Shown here: positions 1-5,827 of the stretch, piece by piece
Position numbering within the stretch: position 1 is the stretch's first letter
Layout: each line of letters starts with the position of its first letter
Source of the DNA: Kiritimatiellales bacterium
GTDB lineage: Bacteria; Verrucomicrobiota; Kiritimatiellia; Kiritimatiellales; Pontiellaceae
NCBI GenBank assembly: GCA_030621805.1
Contig: JAUXGY010000019.1
Location: 1-12,662, forward strand
DNA length: 12,662 nucleotides
Direction of reading: 5' to 3'
Notes under the pieces: generated by a model
The model's database searches: none
What the model was told of the DNA's origin: nothing
The model's input: only the letters and a program-made list of their open reading frames with translations
Translations under genes and position numbers: made by a program

Positions 1-959
1 GTGGAATTCAATAGTTGTAAACTACCGCGACCTACCGAGTGGTAGTAGATTTTGATGAGATGTTTGAGCGATTTGCGTTTCTTTTCATTTCCCGGACTCC
101 AGAACCAGTTGTGATCGTAGAGTGTGGTGTTGCTTTCCAGGGGTGCCCAGGCATCTCCATCTGGATTGCCCTCTACGATGGTGGCAAGGCCTGTTGCCAG
201 ATCTTCTTTTTTGAGCGAGTTCCATGCGGGATAGGCGAGCATGCCACTCTCAGTGCCCGGCCAGCGAAGATTTGCCATAGGACCTTGGAGAACGACGGCA
301 TCGGGAGCGTATTTTTCAGCAACTTCACTGACGTCAACTTTACAACTGCCATCAAACCATAGCTCGTTGATCACGCCGTAATTGGAAAGGCATTCGGCCC
401 ATTGAGCTCTGAGAACTTTGTTGTAGGCTTTTTGTTTTGAGGGGTCTTTGGTGATCCCTCCTGATCCTATGCCTGCGCCCCAACGCATATCACCCGGGTA
501 AATATAAATGCCTAGCCCAAGCCCCTGTTTTTTACAGCTCTCAGAAAGTTCTTTGAGAATGTCTCCCTTCCCGTTCTTCCAAGGGGAACTTTTGAGGCTG
601 TAGTCGGAGGTTTCGGTTTGCCACATGCAGAAGCCACCTACGTGTTTGGCGACGAATATGATGCTTTCAGCCCCCATGTTTTTGGCCGCTTGACACCACT
701 GGTCGGTATCGAGTTTTTGGGGGTTGAATGAAGATGCGGGAATCCCTCCAAGATCATATTCTTTACCTGTCCCGGTATTCGTGGAGAAGTGAATAAATAG
801 GGTGCGATCCTGCTCCTGATACTTAAACTGCGCGACAGACGGCCTGGCGAGCTTTGATGCGGCGGGATCATCAATTGCTTTTTGCCAAGCCGCATCATCC
901 ATCTGCGCAAGGCAGAAGTTCAGCGAGGAGAGAAGGAGGAGAGATACTATTTTTTTCAT
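1..959 (-). CDS. secreted alpha-L-fucosidase, GH29 family (partial, 3' end beyond left edge)
   Basis: The minus-strand frame is open from an ATG at 959-957 to the window edge, giving 319 codons without a stop. The N-terminus is a signal peptide (KK, then a Leu/Ser-rich core, probable cut after A18 in CLA-QM), so the enzyme should be exported. GH29 landmarks follow in order: LFIHFS near the N-terminus, AKHVGGFCMW, the SPWKNGKGDIL segment, the GLGIYIYPG strand and ELWFDGS, where D203 is the expected catalytic nucleophile. After these come WAPLE (E275) and YYHSVGRGSLQLLNS at the edge. The KGD segment, WxPxE-like motif and HNWFW resemble subfamily B (alpha-1,3/1,4-fucosidases) more than subfamily A, and E275 is my inferred acid/base. 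Known chemistry of the family is retaining hydrolysis of alpha-L-fucosyl residues. No clear Shine-Dalgarno precedes the ATG. What is missing is mainly the C-terminal beta-sandwich. The family call is secure; subfamily and substrate are inferred. Confidence 0.9.
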   Translation of the reverse strand, partial: MKKIVSLLLLSSLNFCLAQMDDAAWQKAIDDPAASKLARPSVAQFKYQEQDRTLFIHFSTNTGTGKEYDLGGIPASSFNPQKLDTDQWCQAAKNMGAESIIFVAKHVGGFCMWQTETSDYSLKSSPWKNGKGDILKELSESCKKQGLGLGIYIYPGDMRWGAGIGSGGITKDPSKQKAYNKVLRAQWAECLSNYGVINELWFDGSCKVDVSEVAEKYAPDAVVLQGPMANLRWPGTESGMLAYPAWNSLKKEDLATGLATIVEGNPDGDAWAPLESNTTLYDHNWFWSPGNEKKRKSLKHLIKIYYHSVGRGSLQLLNS

Positions 960-1265
960 ATTGAATGGATATGGTAGATCGTTTCCGCATTGCGATGTAA
1001 AATGGCGTGTTACTCATCTAAGTAGCTGGAAAAACTCAACGGCGATAGTATGAGAAGGAATAGAGAGATCAAGTGATTTGCCTAAATATAAATGGCTCTT
1101 CTCGGATATGCGTTTTTTAGAGGTTCCTTCTCGTTGTTATGTTTGGCAGGTCGTAGATCTTCAGATGAAGGTGTTTTTCATCGCGGTATCGAAATTCCAG
1201 TCTTGCTAACCTCTTGAGTTGATATACGTTCTCTCTAGTACTTATTTTTAAGAAAGGAGAATTCT
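960..1265. other. divergent intergenic region
   Basis: About 306 bases separate the fucosidase start (minus) from the lipoprotein start (plus). I see no coding frame with a plausible start and ribosome site, no RNA gene and no strong hairpin. It should hold the promoters of both genes. For the rightward gene, TTGATA at 1219-1224 and TTATTT at 1242-1247 are 17 bases apart, but that would place the transcript start almost on the ribosome site, so I do not call it. A good AAAGGAG ribosome site lies at 1253-1259. Confidence 0.6.
1045..1072 (-). promoter_or_regulatory. possible sigma70-like promoter for the fucosidase gene
   Basis: Read on the minus strand, TTGATC (1072-1067) is followed by a 16-base spacer and TACTAT (1050-1045), about 85 bases upstream of the fucosidase ATG. 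The match is moderate and the region is AT-rich, so chance is a real alternative. Confidence 0.25.
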
Positions 1266-2411
1266 ATGCTGAAAAGATTAAAGTCCACGCTGTATATGTT
1301 GTTTGTTTTGTGTCTATCGATCTTCCTGTTTTCTTGCATTTCTACCCGGGGAAGGGGCTTTGATCCTATTTCGGAAGAAGCTGAAAAAGGGGAGGAAAAG
1401 AGTTTTGAATATCAGGATCTCGTAGAACATGAAGCGCTGGAGGTGAGCTTTACGGTGCACCTTCTGGGGCCTTGGGACGGCTCTTCTGGCGGTACCGCGT
1501 GGTCGCCGGACCGATTTTTCTGCAAGGTGGGCGGTATGACTCTGGTAGACTCGACCTTCAACAATTGTCACTTGGCGTTTACGGGTAATACCTGGCAGAG
1601 CTTTCCCGATCCCTATCACGAAGGCCAGATTGATCTAAGTAAAGACGAGGGCTGTTTGTCTGATGGCACCCATCTTTATCTTGGAAGTCGCGGGGCCTCT
1701 GCCGTTGCCAGTCAGGGCTTCAAGTGGGGCAAGGTGCCGTCCATGGATAGTTCCTATACATTCAGGTTTGTCATTCCGCACAATAAGGAATCGGTTCAAG
1801 TGCACTTCGGAACGATCTGGAATGAAAGTCAGGAAAGCGTCGCAACCTACCGACTGGAAAACGTTCAGCTGAAGGTTCTAAAGAAAATTCCGAGGCTGGA
1901 TGCCAAAGCGGAGGCAAAGGCTTGGTCGACTTTCTTCTCGGGATTTCCGGAAACGTCGCAACAGGGATGGGAAAAGATCTACGCAACGCATCCCGATAAG
2001 CTGATCGAGCGTGTAGAGGCTCTTTTGAGGGGGGACAAGGAACGTAAGGATTACCTTGTGGAGCAGCTGAAAGAAGGGGATGTCCCGTCCAAGGCGCTCT
2101 TCTTTGAGGTGGACTCGGATCCTTTCGCCAAAGATCTAAATGAGCAATTGCATCGCATTCTATGTTTAAGGGAGCTTGCTCTGGGACGGAAATTTATGTC
2201 CCGCGAAGAACAGGAGGAAATCTGGGATGCTCCACGTAGCCTTTCCGAAAATCGGGTTTTATCCAGAGTCTGTTCTCGCCAGAGCTATGGTCCTAAAGGT
2301 TGTGTTCCGCTTCAGAAGGCACAGATGCGCCTTGTCTCTTACCTGAGGATGATTAACACGGAAAAATCGCTCCAGCTGGCAGAAGAACTGGATCCTCGCG
2401 GCAGAAAGTAG
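1266..2411 (+). CDS. predicted lipoprotein of unknown function with a secreted beta-sandwich-like domain
   Basis: A 381-residue protein. The start is supported by AAAGGAG at 1253-1259, six bases before the ATG. Residues 1-23 form a lipoprotein-type signal (KRLK, long hydrophobic core) ending in L-F-S-C24; Phe at -2 is unusual for a lipobox, so lipidation is probable, not certain. Residues about 58-206 look like one beta-rich domain: GPWDG, then SPDRFFCKVGG, LVDSTFNN, QSFPDP, a FRFVIPH strand and a closing YRLENVQLKV strand. This order of motifs (WDG, PDR, TFSN-like, QS-P, F-FPH, LDNV-like) is one I recall from secreted planctomycete/PVC proteins, without a name I can give safely. Residues 210-381 are charged and mostly helical with several Cys and no family I recognise. 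It is transcribed away from the fucosidase gene and is probably a single-gene unit. The position in the envelope is supported; the function is unknown. Confidence 0.75.
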   Translation: MLKRLKSTLYMLFVLCLSIFLFSCISTRGRGFDPISEEAEKGEEKSFEYQDLVEHEALEVSFTVHLLGPWDGSSGGTAWSPDRFFCKVGGMTLVDSTFNNCHLAFTGNTWQSFPDPYHEGQIDLSKDEGCLSDGTHLYLGSRGASAVASQGFKWGKVPSMDSSYTFRFVIPHNKESVQVHFGTIWNESQESVATYRLENVQLKVLKKIPRLDAKAEAKAWSTFFSGFPETSQQGWEKIYATHPDKLIERVEALLRGDKERKDYLVEQLKEGDVPSKALFFEVDSDPFAKDLNEQLHRILCLRELALGRKFMSREEQEEIWDAPRSLSENRVLSRVCSRQSYGPKGCVPLQKAQMRLVSYLRMINTEKSLQLAEELDPRGRK

Positions 2412-2485
2412 GCACGAAAGTCGGAAAAGGCTCAGCCCTGAATGGAATTTTTAGGGGGCGAAGCGTTTGCCGTCTATATGATCGT

Positions 2486-2704
2486 TTGCTCCACACCCAG
2501 GTGTTGGAAAAGGCGTTCAAAAAGGTAAAGTCGAGCAATGGAACTCTCGGAATAGACGGGCTGCCCTGCAAAGGCTTTGCGCTGAACCAGTCGGAAAATA
2601 TCGACGAACTTTTTGAGGCGTTGCGCACAAAGGTCGATCGACCCAGCCCCGTGAGAGGAACAAGGCTGAGCTTAATCACTCAGCCTTGTCCTACTCGATT
2701 TTGA
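2486..2704 (+). pseudogene. remnant of a group II intron-type reverse transcriptase/maturase N-terminus
   Basis: The frame encodes VLEKAFKKVKSSNGTLGIDG, then ENIDELFEALRT and RPSPVRG. This is the order seen at the N-terminal (RT0/RT1) end of group II intron maturases: helix, a KANKGAAGIDG-like motif, then a YRPSPVRR-like motif. In those proteins the next segment is the IPK-DG-RPLGIP block; here the likeness stops at PVRG and the frame ends 16 codons later. The YADD active site, thumb and maturase domains are absent. The frame is also open upstream back to about 2411 (it reads GRSVCRLYDRLLHTQV just before), so the remnant may begin near 2440-2465. The TTG at 2486 has no convincing ribosome site. 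I see no group II 5' GUGYG start and no domain V hairpin, so this is a relic, not a working intron. An expressed short peptide cannot be excluded. Confidence 0.7.
2661..2688 (+). terminator. perfect 10-bp hairpin downstream of the lipoprotein gene, possible terminator
   Basis: CAAGGCTGAG (2661-2670) and CTCAGCCTTG (2679-2688) are exact inverted repeats around an 8-base loop. The 3' side is followed by TCCTACTCGATTTT, so the T-rich tract is late and broken. It sits exactly where the reverse-transcriptase likeness ends. It may terminate the lipoprotein transcript, or it may be part of the mobile-element remnant. Confidence 0.4.
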
Positions 2705-2734
2705 ATCCTCATTCCCATTCAGGGAGATTCAAAA
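2699..2734. repeat. second long inverted repeat (two-part hairpin) between convergent genes
   Basis: TTTTGAATC (2699-2707) and GATTCAAAA (2726-2734) pair perfectly over 9 bp. Inside, TCCC (2713-2716) and GGGA (2722-2725) add a 4-bp stem around an ATTCA loop, leaving a five-base bulge (CTCAT) on one side. It lies 8 bases beyond the end of the minus-strand membrane gene. The stem carries T at its 5' end and A at its 3' end on both strands, opposite to a normal terminator, so a role in RNA stability or as an element end is as likely as termination. Confidence 0.45.
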
Positions 2735-2742
2735 CTCTGAGG

Positions 2743-3156
2743 TTACGAGTCCTTTTCGGACTCTTCAGTATGGTATTTTTCTACGGTCCTTTCTAGGCTG
2801 CGTAGTTGCTTGGCGACATCGTTGAGGCGGAATTCGATCGAGTTGAGAATCCAGAATTGAAAATGTTCTACCTTGGTTGCCTTATGCATCATCCAGATGA
2901 TTTTAATGGAGACCAATAGAACGGCAATGCCGAGGGATAGCTCGGTGGGAATTAAAACTTGAACCCCACCCACCACATGAAGAACATCATTGATGCCGAT
3001 GAGTATGATCGCTGCGATGAAGATTCGGTTCATCCATTTGTCGCGCTTCTCCTGCTCCTTGCCGCCGATTTGTCCCATCAGCTTTCGGATTTTCTCCTTT
3101 TCTTTCTTAAACTGGTCGAGTTCCGCTTTGAGTTTGAGGGGGTCGAGTTCTTCCAT
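2743..3156 (-). CDS. small two-helix membrane protein of unknown function
   Basis: A 137-residue protein. The ATG at 3156-3154 has an AGGAG ribosome site eight bases upstream, and a good promoter lies just beyond. Residues 3-40 are highly charged, with a heptad-like Leu/Lys/Glu pattern that suggests a coiled coil, ending in the MGQIGGK motif. Two hydrophobic stretches follow, about 44-64 and 73-91. After the second comes HFQFWILNSIEFRLNDVAKQ and a second amphipathic helix to an acidic tail. A hairpin with both ends in the cytoplasm is the simplest topology. I have an impression of similar short proteins in other PVC and Bacteroidota genomes (GQIGG, SIKI-WM, FWILNSIEFR) but know no name or function. 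It is divergent from murG and convergent with the lipoprotein gene, so it stands alone in its transcript. A cell-wall link from its position next to murG is only a guess. Confidence 0.75.
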   Translation of the reverse strand: MEELDPLKLKAELDQFKKEKEKIRKLMGQIGGKEQEKRDKWMNRIFIAAIILIGINDVLHVVGGVQVLIPTELSLGIAVLLVSIKIIWMMHKATKVEHFQFWILNSIEFRLNDVAKQLRSLERTVEKYHTEESEKDS

Positions 3157-3183
3157 GATTAAAGCTCCTGATTGATTGCGGTA

Positions 3184-3211
3184 ATTATAGGAGTAACGGG
3201 GCTTTCATCAA
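3184..3211 (-). promoter_or_regulatory. probable sigma70-type promoter of the small membrane protein gene
   Basis: On the minus strand, TTGATG (3211-3206), a 16-base spacer and a perfect TATAAT (3189-3184) lie in order. The expected start point is near 3177, giving a leader of about 20 bases that still contains the AGGAG site at 3169-3165. Spacing and position fit the downstream gene well. Confidence 0.5.
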
Positions 3212-3280
3212 TAAATTATCGTGTCAATTCATGGTATGCATGATAAAACGTCGCCTTCTTTTTTATCGGGCGGGGACTAG

Positions 3281-4375
3281 ATGGGTAGAAAACTAAAAAT
3301 CGCAATTTCCTGTGGGGGGACCGGTGGGCATATCTTTCCGGGCCTGGCTACGGCGTTCGAGTTGCGCGAGCGCGGCCATGATGTAACGCTGTGGATGGCG
3401 GGAAAGGATATCGAGAGCGATGCCGTTAAGGATTGGCCCGGGCCTATTGTGACCATCCCGTCTGAAGGATTTCAATTCGGGATATCGATACGTAGTGTGC
3501 TGACCTTTATTCGTTTGTTCAAAGCCTATCGACTGGCGCTTGAAACCATGCGAGTGGCCAAACCTGATGTGGTGCTTGCTATGGGTAGCTATGCTTCGTT
3601 TGGACCCGTCAGAGCGGCTCGGAAACTCAAGATTCCCTATGTGCTGCATGAGGCCAACCTGCTTCCCGGACGTGCGGTTGCGTTTCTTGCGCGCCATGCG
3701 GATACGGTTGCTGTTAGTTTTGAAAAAACGCGCTTTTATCTCAAGCATGGTAAGATTGAGACCACGGGTATGCCGCTGCGCAAGGAGCTTCGGCGGGCCA
3801 GCACGGTTTCGAGCCGCGTGCGCGAGGAGGGCGATCTTCTACGCATTCTTGTGATGGGCGGTAGCCGCGGTGCGCGCACCCTTAATGAAGTGATACCCAA
3901 GGCGATTGCTGCCGCCAGTGAGAAGGATGTGGCCATCGAGGTTGAGCATATTGCGGGACTGCAGGATAGTGATACGATTCAGGCGATCTATTCGGATGCG
4001 GGGGTCACCGCTACGGTTCATCATTTTGTCCAGCATATGGAAAATATCTATCCTAAAGTAGATCTCGCTATTTGCAGAGCCGGGGCGGCCACCTGTGCAG
4101 AGCTTTCTTCCTTTGCCCTTCCGGCTCTTCTGATTCCTTTGCCCACGGCGGTGCGCGACCATCAAACGGGCAATGCACGCGTTCTTCAGGATTTTTGTGC
4201 GGCGGATGTGATTGCCGAAGAAGACCTCACGGCCTCTTGGTTGCGGGACTATCTGGTTAATGTGTCCCAGAATCCGGAACGACTTGAGCGCATGGCCGCT
4301 GCCATGAAAAATCGGGCGCAGCCTAACGCAGCCGGGTTACTGGCTGATCTGCTCGAAAACGTCGGTGGGGCATAG
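3281..4375 (+). CDS. murG: MurG: undecaprenyl-PP-MurNAc-pentapeptide GlcNAc transferase
   Basis: A 364-residue protein, the normal length for MurG. It transfers GlcNAc from UDP-GlcNAc to lipid I, making lipid II on the inner face of the inner membrane. The N-terminal Rossmann domain opens with GGTGGHIFPGLA (residues 12-23, with H17 in the acceptor-site loop) and contains the HEANLLPGR motif near residues 122-130, where most MurGs have HEQN. The C-terminal donor domain has GGSRGARTLNE near residue 192 and RAGAATCAE ending at E274, the conserved Glu that contacts UDP-GlcNAc, and then RDHQTGNA with Q295. The ATG is preceded by GGGCGGGGAC, a G-rich but imperfect ribosome site. murC starts two bases after its stop, so the two genes are almost certainly cotranscribed. 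I see no convincing promoter in 3212-3280, although one must lie there. Confidence 0.97.
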   Translation: MGRKLKIAISCGGTGGHIFPGLATAFELRERGHDVTLWMAGKDIESDAVKDWPGPIVTIPSEGFQFGISIRSVLTFIRLFKAYRLALETMRVAKPDVVLAMGSYASFGPVRAARKLKIPYVLHEANLLPGRAVAFLARHADTVAVSFEKTRFYLKHGKIETTGMPLRKELRRASTVSSRVREEGDLLRILVMGGSRGARTLNEVIPKAIAAASEKDVAIEVEHIAGLQDSDTIQAIYSDAGVTATVHHFVQHMENIYPKVDLAICRAGAATCAELSSFALPALLIPLPTAVRDHQTGNARVLQDFCAADVIAEEDLTASWLRDYLVNVSQNPERLERMAAAMKNRAQPNAAGLLADLLENVGGA

Positions 4376-4377
4376 CC

Positions 4378-5655
4378 GTGAATTCGGTTGATTTTGCCGA
4401 ATCGCAAATTAGAAAAGGGGGCCGCGTTCATTTGATGGGTATCGGGGGTATCGGCATGGCCGGAGTTGCCTTCCTTCTCAAGGAGCGCGGATTTAACGTT
4501 TCAGGATGTGACCTGCAGGATAATCGCCAGACGGCTTGGTTGAAGAAAAACGAGATCGCAGTTTTTTCCGGGCATTCTGAATCGCATATCTCCGAATCGA
4601 TCGACTGGCTTATTCGCTCCACCGCGGTTCCCGATACACATTCGGAGGTGCGCCGGGCCCATGAACTTGGGATACCCGTTTCTCGTCGGGGCGAAGTGCT
4701 GCCTGCACTTATGCGGGATCGCATGTGCATTGCAGTCGCTGGCACACATGGAAAAACCACCACCACGGCGATCATCGCTCAGGTACTTGGTTGCGGATAT
4801 TGCGTCGGCGGCGAAATCGATGGTATCGAAGGGGTGGCCAAGGAGGGAGAGCTCATGGTGGTTGAGGCCGATGAGTCCGACGGAACGGTTGATGGATACA
4901 CGCCCGACTATGCCGTTATTACCAATATAGAATACGACCATATGGAGCACCACGCCTCCGAGATTGCCTTTGTGGATTGCTTTGAGCGGCTCATTGCGAA
5001 CACAAAGCACAAGGTCTACTACTGTCCCGCTGACCGAATGGCCCGCCAGCTCTGTTTGGGTAATCCCAAATGCACGCCGTATCAAATCCCCGAAGGTGGA
5101 TTGAACCTTCCGCTCCCCGGGCATCATAATCAATGGAACGCTGCCGCTGCACTGGCGGTTTCAAAGCAATGGAGAACGGAGGAGGAAATTCTTCATGCAT
5201 TGGAGCAGATTCAATCGATCCGGCGACGGTTCGAGACCGTATTCATAGGAGCGGGAATACAGGTCGTTACCGACTATGCACACCATCCAACCGAGATCGC
5301 AGCACTCATCCAGACAGCTTTGGAGTTGAAACCTAGGCGTCTTCTCGGAGTCTTTCAGCCGCATCGCTACACACGCACGCTTGCACTCGGCACCGACTTT
5401 CCGGGTAGTTTTGAGGGTGTGGAAAAACTCTGGATCGTTCCCGTTTATGCGGCCTCGGAGCAACCCGTTGCGGGGGGTATGGCCGAGGATCTAGTTGCGC
5501 GATTTCCTCATAAATGGAGTGACCGACTTCACTATAGCTCCTCTTTAACGGCGGCCTGGGCCGCGATTTGTTCAGAACTGTGCGCGGGTGATTTGCTCCT
5601 TGTTATTGGAGCGGGGAACATTGATGAGCTTTCGGAGTGGGCCCGAAAACTATAG
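4378..5655 (+). CDS. murC: MurC: UDP-N-acetylmuramate--L-alanine ligase
   Basis: A 425-residue cytoplasmic ligase that adds L-Ala to UDP-MurNAc with ATP, the first peptide step of peptidoglycan precursor synthesis. It starts at a GTG two bases after the murG stop, with GGTGGGG within murG as the likely ribosome site. The three Mur-ligase domains are clear. The N-terminal UDP-binding domain has HLMGIGGIGMAG. The central ATPase has GTHGKTTTT (122-130, K126), VEADESDG (E163-D168), TNIEYDH (182-188) and HHNQWNAAAA (from 249). The C-terminal domain has RRRFE, TDYAHHPTE (298-306) and QPHRYTRT. It is shorter than most MurCs, which are usually about 450-490 residues. The gap seems to lie between the P-loop helix and the ADESDG strand, and no catalytic motif is missing. 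Mpl, the related murein-tripeptide ligase, is a weaker alternative because this gene is coupled to murG and has the MurC-type N-terminus. Confidence 0.95.
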   Translation: MNSVDFAESQIRKGGRVHLMGIGGIGMAGVAFLLKERGFNVSGCDLQDNRQTAWLKKNEIAVFSGHSESHISESIDWLIRSTAVPDTHSEVRRAHELGIPVSRRGEVLPALMRDRMCIAVAGTHGKTTTTAIIAQVLGCGYCVGGEIDGIEGVAKEGELMVVEADESDGTVDGYTPDYAVITNIEYDHMEHHASEIAFVDCFERLIANTKHKVYYCPADRMARQLCLGNPKCTPYQIPEGGLNLPLPGHHNQWNAAAALAVSKQWRTEEEILHALEQIQSIRRRFETVFIGAGIQVVTDYAHHPTEIAALIQTALELKPRRLLGVFQPHRYTRTLALGTDFPGSFEGVEKLWIVPVYAASEQPVAGGMAEDLVARFPHKWSDRLHYSSSLTAAWAAICSELCAGDLLLVIGAGNIDELSEWARKL

Positions 5656-5697
5656 TGGTTTTTTTTGGGCAATTACCTTGAATTGCTAGAGGCACTA

Positions 5698-5703
5698 TAT
5701 AAT
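5698..5703 (+). promoter_or_regulatory. possible -10 box of the TPR/ExbBD operon promoter
   Basis: A perfect TATAAT lies in the 172-base gap between murC and the TPR gene, 124 bases before the chosen start codon. No good -35 stands at 16-18 bases: TTGAAT (5678-5683) is only 14 bases away. The position makes sense for a new operon, but the promoter is supported by the -10 alone. I see no strong terminator after murC, so read-through from murGC is possible. Confidence 0.35.
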
Positions 5704-5733
5704 CTGGTTCCAATTGGCGATTTTGTTGTTTTC

Positions 5734-5778
5734 GTACCATGCTTGCATGGCGGGTAGGTACCGGAGAGGAAGACCGGT
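5734..5778 (+). other. structured leader upstream of the TPR/ExbBD operon
   Basis: Several short inverted repeats lie in the presumed 5' leader. CCATG (5737-5741) pairs with CATGG (5746-5750) around CTTG. ACCGG (5760-5764) pairs with CCGGT (5774-5778) around AGAGGAAGA. GTACC (5734-5738) can pair with GGTAC (5757-5761), which overlaps both others, so the pairings are partly mutually exclusive. The stems are short (5 bp) and no known riboswitch or leader-peptide pattern is recognised. Confidence 0.3.
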
Positions 5779-5827
5779 TGTTGCCTTGGTTTGGTTGCTT
5801 GGAATTAGAATTGGTTGAGGGATGTTT

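Noticed and set aside
39..362. Plus-strand open frame of 107 codons opposite the fucosidase gene
   Set aside because: It is antisense to a clear GH29 coding frame and has no recognisable protein features; it is a shadow of that gene.
2412..2742. Complete group II intron
   Set aside because: No GUGYG-type 5' end, no domain V hairpin and no RT active site are present; only an N-terminal coding fragment can be supported.
3222..3227. Perfect TTGACA on the minus strand upstream of the small membrane protein gene
   Set aside because: No acceptable -10 lies 15-19 bases downstream of it; the TTGATG/TATAAT pair nearer the gene is better.
4501..5133. Minus-strand 210-codon open frame inside murC
   Set aside because: It lies wholly within murC on the other strand, has no ribosome site or domain pattern, and is explained by murC codon use.
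5822..5827. Upstream ATG as start of the large TPR gene
   Set aside because: It would leave GAGGG touching the start codon; the ATG at 5828 has correct spacing and gives the same protein minus two residues.
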